Source: Desulfomonile sp963700305 (GTDB lineage: Bacteria > Desulfobacterota > Desulfomonilia > Desulfomonilales > Desulfomonilaceae). Taken from it: a DNA stretch of 64,000 nt. Location: assembly GCA_963700305.1 (NCBI GenBank), contig CAVOXB010000019.1:1-64000 (forward strand). Direction: 5' to 3'. Below the pieces are notes generated by a model, which searched no databases, was not told the DNA's origin, and saw only the letters and a list, made by a program, of their open reading frames with translations. The translations under genes were made by a program, and so were the position numbers. Positions 58,049 to 64,000 of this stretch are shown in pieces. Position 1 is the stretch's first letter. The number at the start of each line of letters is the position of its first letter.

Positions 58049-58387
58049 ATGACAACCAACGGCGCACAATACAATGCGACCGGCCAATGCGACCTGCAAC
58101 CCTTGCTCAAAGCTAGAGACGTTGCGGAGAGACTATTGGTAAGCGAGAAGACCGTTCACAAGCTGGTCCGTGAAGGGAGGCTCGCCTGTGTTCAAGTGAC
58201 CGCACGCGACCGCAGGTTCACTCACGAACAGGTCCAAGAGTACATCCGCTCCCATAGCACTGAAGTACGCGTTGACAAGAAGGAGCCCCGGCCCGTATCA
58301 TCCTACCCCAAGAAAGGGGGTGCGAAATCGTCTGGGGTATCTGGAACGGGTCTCGCAGAGGAGATACGTTCACTATGTCGGTCTTGA
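58049..58387 (+). CDS. Excisionase-family HTH protein, 112 aa
   Basis: LLKARDVAERLLVSEKTVHK LVREGRL with the following CVQVTARDRRFTHEQVQEYI is the MerR-like winged helix of excisionase/HTH_17 proteins (residues about 20-70). The last 40 residues are basic and flexible. Start chosen at MTTNGAQ; an upstream start (58016) lies partly in the palindrome. Its stop overlaps the integrase ATG by 13 bases, the common xis-int order. It likely steers integrase direction or regulates it. Confidence 0.75.
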   Translation: MTTNGAQYNATGQCDLQPLLKARDVAERLLVSEKTVHKLVREGRLACVQVTARDRRFTHEQVQEYIRSHSTEVRVDKKEPRPVSSYPKKGGAKSSGVSGTGLAEEIRSLCRS

Positions 58388-59650
58388 AAAGAGGCAAAAT
58401 ATTCTACCTACGGATTCGGCCGTTCAAGGAGCTTATCAACGTGCGGACCTCGGCCACGTTGAAATCTGAAGCAAGGCAAATGGAAATGGGCGTACTCACA
58501 GCCTGCCGGTCCGGCGATTATCGGGCTCTCACTCCCGAATCCCGTGAGGTATGTGTACGGATGTTCCGAAACCAAGGATGGGAGATCCCTTCGGATCTTG
58601 CCCCGCAGGAGTCTGTGCGGGAGGAGCTGACCCTTTGGAAAGGCATCGAGATCTTCCTGAATTATCCCGAGATCCGGCAGAGTGCCGAGAAGGATCGGTA
58701 CGTTATGTGTTTCACTCATTTGGTGAAGCATTTCGGAAAGGATCAGCCGCTCAAGGGCATGTGGGTCCCACACATCAAGGAGCACATGATTCTGAGATCC
58801 AGCGCAGGAGTTTCACCATCTCAAGTGAACCGAGAAAAGGGGACTCTCTCAAAGATGTTTCAGGTCTTGACTGAGCTTCAGTACCCTTGAAACCAATCCC
58901 TGTCGTCTCATAAAGAACTTATCTCAGAAATCGGAAGAGCGGCAGGTTTATTTGAGTTTCTCAGACGTAAAACTGATCGCTGATCACTGTCCGGATTGGT
59001 TTCAATTGATCATTTGGACTGCGTACTACACCGGAATGCGTCGGGGCGAGATCACAGGTCTCACCAGACAACAGGTGAAACTCGGGCAACGGATGATCTA
59101 TTTGAGGCCGGAGGCCACCAAAGAGCGTCAATGGAAACGGGTGCCGGTTCACAAAGACCTCGTGCCGATTCTGGAAAAAACTCTCCGTGTTTCTTCATTA
59201 AACAGCGACAAGGTTTTTTTGATTCAAGGCAAACATTGTCTACGGCCGCCCACACTCGAAGGGATCAAGAACCCATGGCCACGAGCCTTGGAAGCGATAG
59301 AGGCAGAGACGAAAGAGGCGGCGGCGGGAAAAGATGTGAAACCATGGCCTAACCGACCTCGATTCCACGATCTGCGGCATACATGGAAGACGAATGCACG
59401 GCGATCCAAAATGGATTCCGAGATTCGAGAGGCTATCCTCGGACATGCTGAGCGTGGAAGATCGGTCACTGAACGATACGGTCGGATCAGTGATCAAGAG
59501 CTTTTGAATGCTATCGACGGCATCACCTTTGATCACGGGGAGACCGAGATATGGGTGCGGAAGGACCCACAACAAACGCGTGATCAAAATGTGATCAAAC
59601 CGCCAAGAACAAAGAAAAAGGCCGTGCTGGCACACGACCTAAGTCTTTGA
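58375..59650 (+). CDS. Tyrosine recombinase (integrase), frameshifted
   Basis: The N-terminal arm and core-binding region (SVLKRGKIFYLRIRPFKELI, KHFGKDQPLKGMWVPHIKEH) is in one frame until 58,886. There an extra C in CCC shifts it, and the other frame continues LETNPCRLIKNLSQKSEERQ without loss. The catalytic residues are all present: Arg in TGMRRGEI, Lys near RPEATKERQWKR, HDLRHTW, GHAERGRSV, and the Tyr in TERYGR. Joined length is about 424 aa. The stop lies seven bases from a 3' tRNA fragment, the usual place for an island integrase. Confidence 0.88.
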
Positions 59651-59656
59651 ATTCTT

Positions 59657-59705
59657 TGGTGGAGATGAAGGGATTTGAACCCTCGACCCCCGCGTTGCGA
59701 ACGCG
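59657..59705 (-). other. Attachment-site-like 3' tRNA fragment (tRNA-Ala, anticodon CGC by loop)
   Basis: On the minus strand the sequence reads the 3' half of a tRNA: anticodon loop TTCGCAA, variable region, T arm GGGTTCAAATCCC and acceptor end ATCTCCACCA at 59657. The 5' half (acceptor and D arm) is not present beyond about 59,710, where AT-rich DNA begins. Loss of the 5' half next to an integrase is the mark of an att site left by tRNA integration. Calling it Ala relies on the anticodon alone. Confidence 0.7.
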
Positions 59706-60057
59706 CTCACCCTACCGTATGAAAACATATAGATACAGAAATATAATAGTAATTGCGCTCATTTTCGTGTCGTCTAATTTTGTTTCATAGCGTTTGTTTT
59801 CAAAAGAGGGGGTGCAAATGGGGGGCAACTTGTTAAAGTAAAATCTCCGAAATCGTCATGTCCTTGTTTAAGGCGTTTCGGCACAGTGTAGGGTATGCAG
59901 GCGTTGTAATCCCTCTTTTCAACCTTGTCTTTCCATGATAGCAGATCGCTGAGTAATCCACTCCAATGCAGGGCCTGAGTCCCACTTAGTTCACCATAGA
60001 GGAGCAGCCGTCAAAAGGTCTTGATCCTGGCTTGCAGCCGTTTTCTTTTCTGATTTC
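59706..60057. other. Intergenic, no gene recognised
   Basis: It is AT-rich directly after the tRNA fragment (59,715-59,760), then mixed. I see no gene, RNA or repeat that I can support. Confidence 0.4.
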
Positions 60058-60234
60058 GTGCTGAGAAAGGTGGTAATCGAGCCTCACCTGTACACCTACA
60101 TTCCGGCGTCAATAAAGTTGTTCTACACGTTCTTGTGGGAAAAGAAATACTTGAACAATCCGGTGCCGGTCATGACTGTAATCGACGAGATCGAACCCCA
60201 CTTCATAGAGATTCTCAGGGAAAGATTTGGATGA
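60058..60234 (+). CDS. Short ORF or truncated gene 3' end, 58 aa
   Basis: The frame is open from 60025, and a GTG at 60058 is the only plausible start. It reads VLRKVVIEPHLYTYIPASIK and ends EIEPHFIEILRERFG, a normal-looking protein. No ribosome site is visible, so this may be the end of a longer gene cut off at the island border. Its TGA overlaps the ATG at 60231. Confidence 0.4.
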   Translation: MLRKVVIEPHLYTYIPASIKLFYTFLWEKKYLNNPVPVMTVIDEIEPHFIEILRERFG

Positions 60235-60323
60235 AAACCCTCGAAGCGCTTCGTATTGCTTACAGGAACAGACTCCCATTGAGCCGATTGGTGACCGGCT
60301 TATCCCTTCTGAGTTCATCATGA
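60231..60323 (+). CDS. Micro-ORF, 30 aa, coupled on both sides
   Basis: ATG 60231 overlaps the stop before it, and its TGA (60321-60323) overlaps the next ATG (60320). It encodes MKTLEALRIAYRNRLPLSRL with a hydrophobic Leu/Ser end. Translation through it would deliver ribosomes to the next gene. Function is unknown. Confidence 0.35.
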   Translation: MKTLEALRIAYRNRLPLSRLVTGLSLLSSS

Positions 60324-60861
60324 ATGCAAAAATTCTTCGCTTCCTAGCACTTGTTCTCGGTGCAATCTGGTTCTTCCCGGTGAGCTGCACCACCGGTATC
60401 ATTGCCGGAACGTTGACGCTTGCCCGCCTCGATTCCCGTGATATCGAGAAAGGACAGCAACCCCATCCGTGGTTTTTCGTAGTCGCCCGACCCGCTGAAG
60501 CCGAAAGACCGTTTACAGTGGTTGAGCTTAAAGATTTGCCCAAGTTTGAGTCTTCTACTCCCAATTACTCGTTTCTTATGCCACGGTCATCGGATCGAAT
60601 TAAAACAAAAGAGTACACCGACGTTTCTTACCAAATACTCTCCGACCGAGGGACAGAGCAGACGATTGAAGTAACGTATTCTGATGACGACAAGACCATT
60701 TGGAGCCGATATCGAGCAACGGCTTCGGGCATAATGCCATTGTCCAGTCGAATGTCGCATCCGGGTACATGTTCCGATCCTTACCCATTGGCTTCATTCT
60801 CGGTTTGTTGGTGTATGGGGTGGGAAGATTCCTTCGAAAACGATTTCGGGCCACAGCATAA
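60320..60861 (+). CDS. Two-TM membrane protein, unknown, frameshifted
   Basis: The N-terminus MNAKILRFLALVLGAIWFFP is a membrane segment, followed by about 120 residues of probable periplasmic domain (FFVVARPAEAERPFTVVELK, TDVSYQILSDRGTEQTIEVT). Near 60,750 the frame shifts to one reading YMFRSLPIGFILGLLVYGVG with RFLRKRFRATA at the end, a second membrane segment and a basic cytoplasmic tail. Corrected length is about 180 aa. No family is recognised. Confidence 0.55.
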
Positions 60862-61159
60862 GGGTCTATAGTTCGGACAAGCGCTTCATCAACCACGTAT
60901 ACCGCAAGCATAAAACGCAATCCTTAAACCGACCGGGTGCCCCATAGTATCCGAGTCTTGGCTATGAAGGAATTCCGAAAAGGGGATTCGGCTTTTTTCA
61001 GGCCATCATTTTTTATGATGCCTTAAAACGTTCGTTTTTTGAGAGGGTTTCTCGCACTAAAGATTGAGAATGGTCGAGATCTTGCAGCAATGAAGCCATT
61101 CGGGAATAGCTGAAGTTTCTCTCTCGACTCGCGGGTCTTCATTGCCGGAGAGGTAGACC

Positions 61160-61591
61160 ATGGACCAGATGTTCACGATTGAAATGAATAACTTGCCCAC
61201 CGCGGGAGGCTTAACAGAAAACCCTTCGGTCCTCCACCGCGTTGAAGAATTCCTGAGTCAGGAATCGTACCGCCTCAAGGTGACCCAAATTATTGGAGAA
61301 GATGGCTGTGTTATTGAATATCGATCTTTGATTGATTGCCTTGTGGCGGAACTCGCCCCCCGCTTACACACACAGTGTACCAAATTCTACCAGGGAGAGG
61401 AAGAACCCCTATCTCACCTGCATACAGCGGATACGATAGCGGTTATTGACCAGGAGTTAGTGCTGATTCTGGAAATACTGGTTTCAAAGAAATGGCAAAG
61501 CTGGTCCGATTTCAAGCGAGATTTCGAGGCAGAGATTAAATGGGAGCCTTTGTCGCACACCGGTTTCTTCTTCGGCAATCGGAGTCCGTAG
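61160..61591 (+). CDS. Uncharacterised protein, 143 aa
   Basis: GAGAGG precedes ATG 61160. The protein is acidic and cytoplasmic (SVLHRVEEFLSQESYRLKVT, ELVLILEILVSKKWQSWSDF), with no known motif. A hairpin CCCCATG-CCAA-CATGGGG follows at 61615-61632 and may end the transcript. The 300 bases before it (60,862-61,159) hold no recognisable gene. Confidence 0.5.
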   Translation: MDQMFTIEMNNLPTAGGLTENPSVLHRVEEFLSQESYRLKVTQIIGEDGCVIEYRSLIDCLVAELAPRLHTQCTKFYQGEEEPLSHLHTADTIAVIDQELVLILEILVSKKWQSWSDFKRDFEAEIKWEPLSHTGFFFGNRSP

Positions 61592-61614
61592 TAGTCTTTA
61601 GACAAAGAAGACCG

Positions 61615-61632
61615 CCCCATGCCAACATGGGG
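61615..61632 (+). terminator. Hairpin after the 143-aa gene
   Basis: Perfect 7-base arms with a 4-base loop stand 24 bases after the stop codon. No U-run follows, so it is only a possible terminator. Confidence 0.4.
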
Positions 61633-61773
61633 TCTGAGAAAGCTTCTATCTCATTGCGGTCCTGAGCCTTACGGCGGACTTGGCGGTGGACCCTTGTTGC
61701 TGGAGCGGTATCGTGGCTGTATATGCGAAGTACTGGAGGGACTTGTGCGACTGTCCATTTTTTTGTTTCAAAC

Positions 61774-61818
61774 CGAACCTAATTAGGGTACAATCGAACC
61801 TATGAAGGGTTCAAAAGG
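61774..61818 (+). promoter_or_regulatory. Operator-like repeats over the start of the HTH-nucleotidyltransferase gene
   Basis: CGAACCT occurs at 61774-61780 and 61795-61801, exactly 21 bases apart (two helix turns). Each is followed by a reverse partner (TAGGGT and GAAGGGTTC), making CCTAATTAGG and GAACC-N7-GGTTC palindromes. The second covers the ATG at 61802. This is the layout of an autorepressed toxin-antitoxin operon. Confidence 0.55.
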
Positions 61819-62429
61819 ACAATCCGGTTTGGGTGCCGAGCTGTTTGGCAAGACGAGGAGCGCTGTGCTCGCTCTACTGTTTCTGCAACACGGATCGGAG
61901 TTTCCATTATCGAGAAATCATCCGGTCACTGGATACCGGTCCAGGAGCAGTTCAGAAAGAGTTGGCCCACCTGACCGCCATGGGGTTAATCGTCCGGCAC
62001 CGTGTGGGAAACCAAGTCCACTACAAAGCGAACGATTCCTCATCTATTTTTCCGGAGCTGAAGTCTCTCCTTGTCAAGACTTCAGGTGTAGCGGAGAGCT
62101 TGAGGCAAGCCCTTGTCCCGCTATCCGATAGGATATCCATTTCCTTCATCTACGGTTCTTTTGCAAAAGGCACGGAGAATGCCAACAGCGACGTGGACCT
62201 GGTGATCATCGGAAGTGGGACCTTCTCTGAGGTAAATACGGCTCTTTCGGAAGTTCAGGACAAGCTCGGACGAGAGATCAATCCGTCCGTCTATCCCGTA
62301 GAGGAATTCGTCTCCAAGCTGTCCAACGGAAATCATTTTCTCGTGTCAATTGTCGATGAGCCCAAGATCTTTGTGATCGGGAGTCAAGATGAGTTTGGAA
62401 AGCTGGTTGAGAAATGGGTGGCTCACTGA
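61802..62429 (+). CDS. HTH plus nucleotidyltransferase (MNT) protein, antitoxin-like, frameshifted
   Basis: ATG 61802 reads MKGSKGQSGLGAELFGKTRS AVLALLFLQ. A shift near 61,890 leads to HYREIIRSLDTGPGAVQKEL and HLTAMGLIVRHRVGNQVHYK, a winged helix. The C-terminal domain has YGSFAKGTENANSDVDLVII, the GSxAxG..SDxDL signature of minimal nucleotidyltransferases. Such proteins pair with HEPN partners, some by adenylylating them. The HEPN gene overlaps by 41 bases. The shift is probably a sequence error. Confidence 0.75.
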
Positions 62430-62829
62430 GCACAAGGCCACGAAGCAAGAGATAGAAGAGCTTCTCGCCATCGTGGATAGGGACCTTCATGATTGCCAGG
62501 TCTCTGGTCTGAGCCCCGAGTGGCGGCTCAATATTGCCTATAACGCGGCATTACAGGTTTCCACAGCAGCACTTGCTGCGTGTGGGTATCGTTCAGCAAG
62601 GGATGCCCATCATTTCAGGATTATCCAAAGCCTTGCCCATACCATTGGAGCAGAAAGCTCCCTCATTCATCAGTTCGACGGTTTTCGGAAGAAACGAAAC
62701 ATCGCCGGGTATGAACGGATGGGGACGGTGTCGGATCAGGAAGCCGATGAGATGCTCATACTGGCAGGGCTTCTGCGAGAAAAGGTCACGGAGTGGCTCC
62801 GTGCGTATCACCCCGAATTGCTCCAATAA
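62389..62829 (+). CDS. HEPN-domain protein, toxin-like partner, 146 aa
   Basis: A four-helix protein with HFRIIQSLAHTIGAE and FRKKRNIAGYERMGTVSDQE. The R-N-x-x-x-Y segment stands where toxic HEPN RNases have R-x(4-6)-H, so the catalytic His is replaced by Tyr, as in the subgroup paired with MNT proteins. It overlaps the MNT gene and so depends on it for translation. Either it is a toxin of this variant type or a non-catalytic partner. Confidence 0.7.
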   Translation: MSLESWLRNGWLTEHKATKQEIEELLAIVDRDLHDCQVSGLSPEWRLNIAYNAALQVSTAALAACGYRSARDAHHFRIIQSLAHTIGAESSLIHQFDGFRKKRNIAGYERMGTVSDQEADEMLILAGLLREKVTEWLRAYHPELLQ

Positions 62830-62880
62830 CTTGCAGGGATTGATTCAGTAGACCCGATGAGGGGCGTGCTGCGTACACTC

Positions 62881-62930
62881 AGTGAAACCGGACCCGGCAA
62901 AGTAACGGTCAGGCCCAAAACGGTTTCACT
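62881..62930. repeat. Inverted repeat AGTGAAACCG / CGGTTTCACT
   Basis: Perfect 10-base arms with a 30-base spacer lie between the HEPN gene and ihfA (gap 62,830-63,075). A GTTATACT-type -10 element for ihfA is possible near 63,018. No gene is seen in the gap. Confidence 0.5.
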
Positions 62931-63075
62931 CTTGCAGAATAAATCACCAGACGGTGAAAAATCTTTCTGCTATGAATTTATTATGAAAATCAGCTCAGCC
63001 TGGAACCCACTTCTGTTATACTCCCTCCCCCGAACCTTTTGCCGCTGAAGATCCCCAAGACTAGGAGGATGATCC

Positions 63076-63369
63076 ATGACCTTGACCAAAGCCGACATAG
63101 CCCAGAAGATTGCCAACGACTGCGGTTTCATGAAGGGTGAAGCCGCAGAAGTCCTGGAGAAAATGATCGAACTCATAAAGAACCGTCTCATTGCCGGAGA
63201 AGACGTTATGATCTCTGGGTTTGGAAAATGGACGGTGAAGTCCAAACACGCTCGCCGCGGCAGGAACCCCCAGACCGGTGAAGAGCTGCTCCTCGATGCC
63301 CGCCGGGTCGTTACGTGGAGTTACTCGCCCGTGTTGAAGAAGGCGGTGAATGGGCATGAAAAAGGTTGA
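63076..63369 (+). CDS. ihfA: Integration host factor alpha-like (HU/IHF family), 97 aa
   Basis: AGGAGG precedes the ATG. MTLTKADIAQKIANDCGF, then VMISGFGKWTVKSKHARRGR and NPQTGEELLL with ARRVVTWSYSPVLKKAVNG are the HU/IHF fold. The beta-arm RRGRNPQTGE and the ending favour IHF alpha. It bends DNA for recombination, replication and sigma-54 activation, relevant to the activator upstream. Single gene, not overlapped. Confidence 0.92.
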   Translation: MTLTKADIAQKIANDCGFMKGEAAEVLEKMIELIKNRLIAGEDVMISGFGKWTVKSKHARRGRNPQTGEELLLDARRVVTWSYSPVLKKAVNGHEKG

Positions 63370-63432
63370 AGACAGCAATTAGAAAGACCGCGTAAGCCTG
63401 ATAGGCCAGCGCGCCTGCGGAGATCCACCAAT

Positions 63433-64000
63433 ATGACCACATGCGCTTTGAAAGGATGGTTCATATCCTGCTTTGCAGTCGTATTATCGGTATCTCTTAT
63501 CACTGGTTGTCAGGAATCGGACGAACAAGTATTAAGACGGGAGTTTGATCTTCCTTCCACGGTAAAACTCTTGGCCATCAAAAGTTCCCCTGAGAAGCCT
63601 GGATTCTTCGGTCGAGAAGGGCTTGATATCACCGCGGCGTTTCAGTTCGATCCTGCCGACTTTGAAAAATTCCTGAAAAACGTTCAGCGGGACCAAACCT
63701 GGAAACCGATGCCGCCGGATCGTGAGTTCCTCATCAGGATGACTGGAATAAGAGCCGCCATGAAAGGCGTTGAGAAATGGGCTGAAGTCACTGGAAAGCC
63801 GGTTCCGCCACTTGGTTCGGTCTACAATCCCACGGAAGATCAACTCTATGAGAGGTGGGTAAAGAGACTGCCGCTTGACGTGAAGGACGGACTCTATCAA
63901 TGCAAGACCGCCGGTGACAACCTTCTTCACTCATGGAAGAAAGTCCCGTGTTCGGAAAAGTCAGTTGATTTGAACGACTTCATCTTCGCTGTCCTGGATA
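63433..64000 (+). CDS. Lipoprotein, unknown, runs off the window end
   Basis: The N-terminus MTTCALKGWFISCFAVVLSV ends in a lipobox LITGC at residues 22-26, so it is a probable inner- or outer-membrane lipoprotein. The visible 163 mature residues are hydrophilic (REFDLPSTVKLLAIKSSPEK, FQFDPADFEKFLKNVQRDQT). The frame is open to base 64000 without a stop. No family is recognised. Confidence 0.65.
   Translation, partial: MTTCALKGWFISCFAVVLSVSLITGCQESDEQVLRREFDLPSTVKLLAIKSSPEKPGFFGREGLDITAAFQFDPADFEKFLKNVQRDQTWKPMPPDREFLIRMTGIRAAMKGVEKWAEVTGKPVPPLGSVYNPTEDQLYERWVKRLPLDVKDGLYQCKTAGDNLLHSWKKVPCSEKSVDLNDFIFAVLD

Noticed and set aside
59657..59705. A complete tRNA-Ala gene
   Set aside because: The 5' acceptor strand and D arm are missing and the outer pair of the anticodon stem does not match; only the 3' half is present.

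Overview
The window reads as metagenomic or low-coverage DNA from anaerobic bacteria, and it has two parts of different character. Bases 1 to about 14,123 are GC-rich, all on the + strand, and hold a corrinoid-dependent one-carbon (demethylation) cluster: four uroporphyrinogen-decarboxylase-family methyltransferase-like genes, a DUF4037 gene, a broken GH78 alpha-L-rhamnosidase-like gene, a 'virulence factor' family small protein, an ASKHA/[2Fe-2S] corrinoid-activator, a Cys-rich MTHFR C-terminal-domain protein, metF, a methyl-THF:corrinoid methyltransferase and a class II aldolase. This set plus its simple repeats suggests Chloroflexota (Anaerolineae-like) or a similar lineage; that is inference. 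The proposed flow is methyl donor -> UroD-type methyltransferase -> corrinoid protein (not in the window) -> tetrahydrofolate -> MetF, with the ASKHA protein reactivating the corrinoid.

From about 14.13 kb the base composition falls and the gene style becomes that of a Desulfobacterota (Desulfomonile/syntrophic deltaproteobacterial) genome: multiheme cytochrome, sigma-54 activator, IHF, RND metal efflux. The layout is: a divergent family A DNA polymerase plus a remnant of a second one (14.1-15.9 kb); outer-membrane porin-like paralogue 1 with a small secreted partner (16.4-18.5); a CzcAB-type efflux operon with His- and Cys-rich small proteins (18.6-24.9, minus); a zinc-uptake operon made of porin paralogue 2, His-rich proteins, a ribbon-helix-helix/zinc-ribbon regulator and ZnuACB (25.1-31.1, minus); porin paralogue 3, a pentaheme cytochrome and a PEP-synthase-like enzyme fused to a LamG-like domain (31.6-37.8, minus); a chromate locus, ChrA/rhodanese/MFS divergent from ChrB/HD/MFS/LamG-like secreted protein (38.1-45.6); and an iron FbpABC-type ABC transporter (45.7-49.0).

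Bases 49.7-59.7 kb look like a mobile or phage-derived island: a nuclease and single-strand-annealing-like protein with two micro-ORFs, an IS200-type element, a sigma-54 activator, a sigma-54 promoter in front of an ankyrin gene, an acidic 392-aa protein, an excisionase-like HTH protein and a tyrosine recombinase ending beside a 3' tRNA fragment. The tail (60.0-64.0) has three stop-start-coupled ORFs, an HTH-nucleotidyltransferase/HEPN pair with a visible operator, ihfA and a lipoprotein that runs off the end.

At least twenty genes carry single-base frameshifts with both halves otherwise intact, several at homopolymers. Most are probably sequence errors, so I join the pieces into one feature and say so each time. 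The change at 14.12 kb may be a chimeric join.
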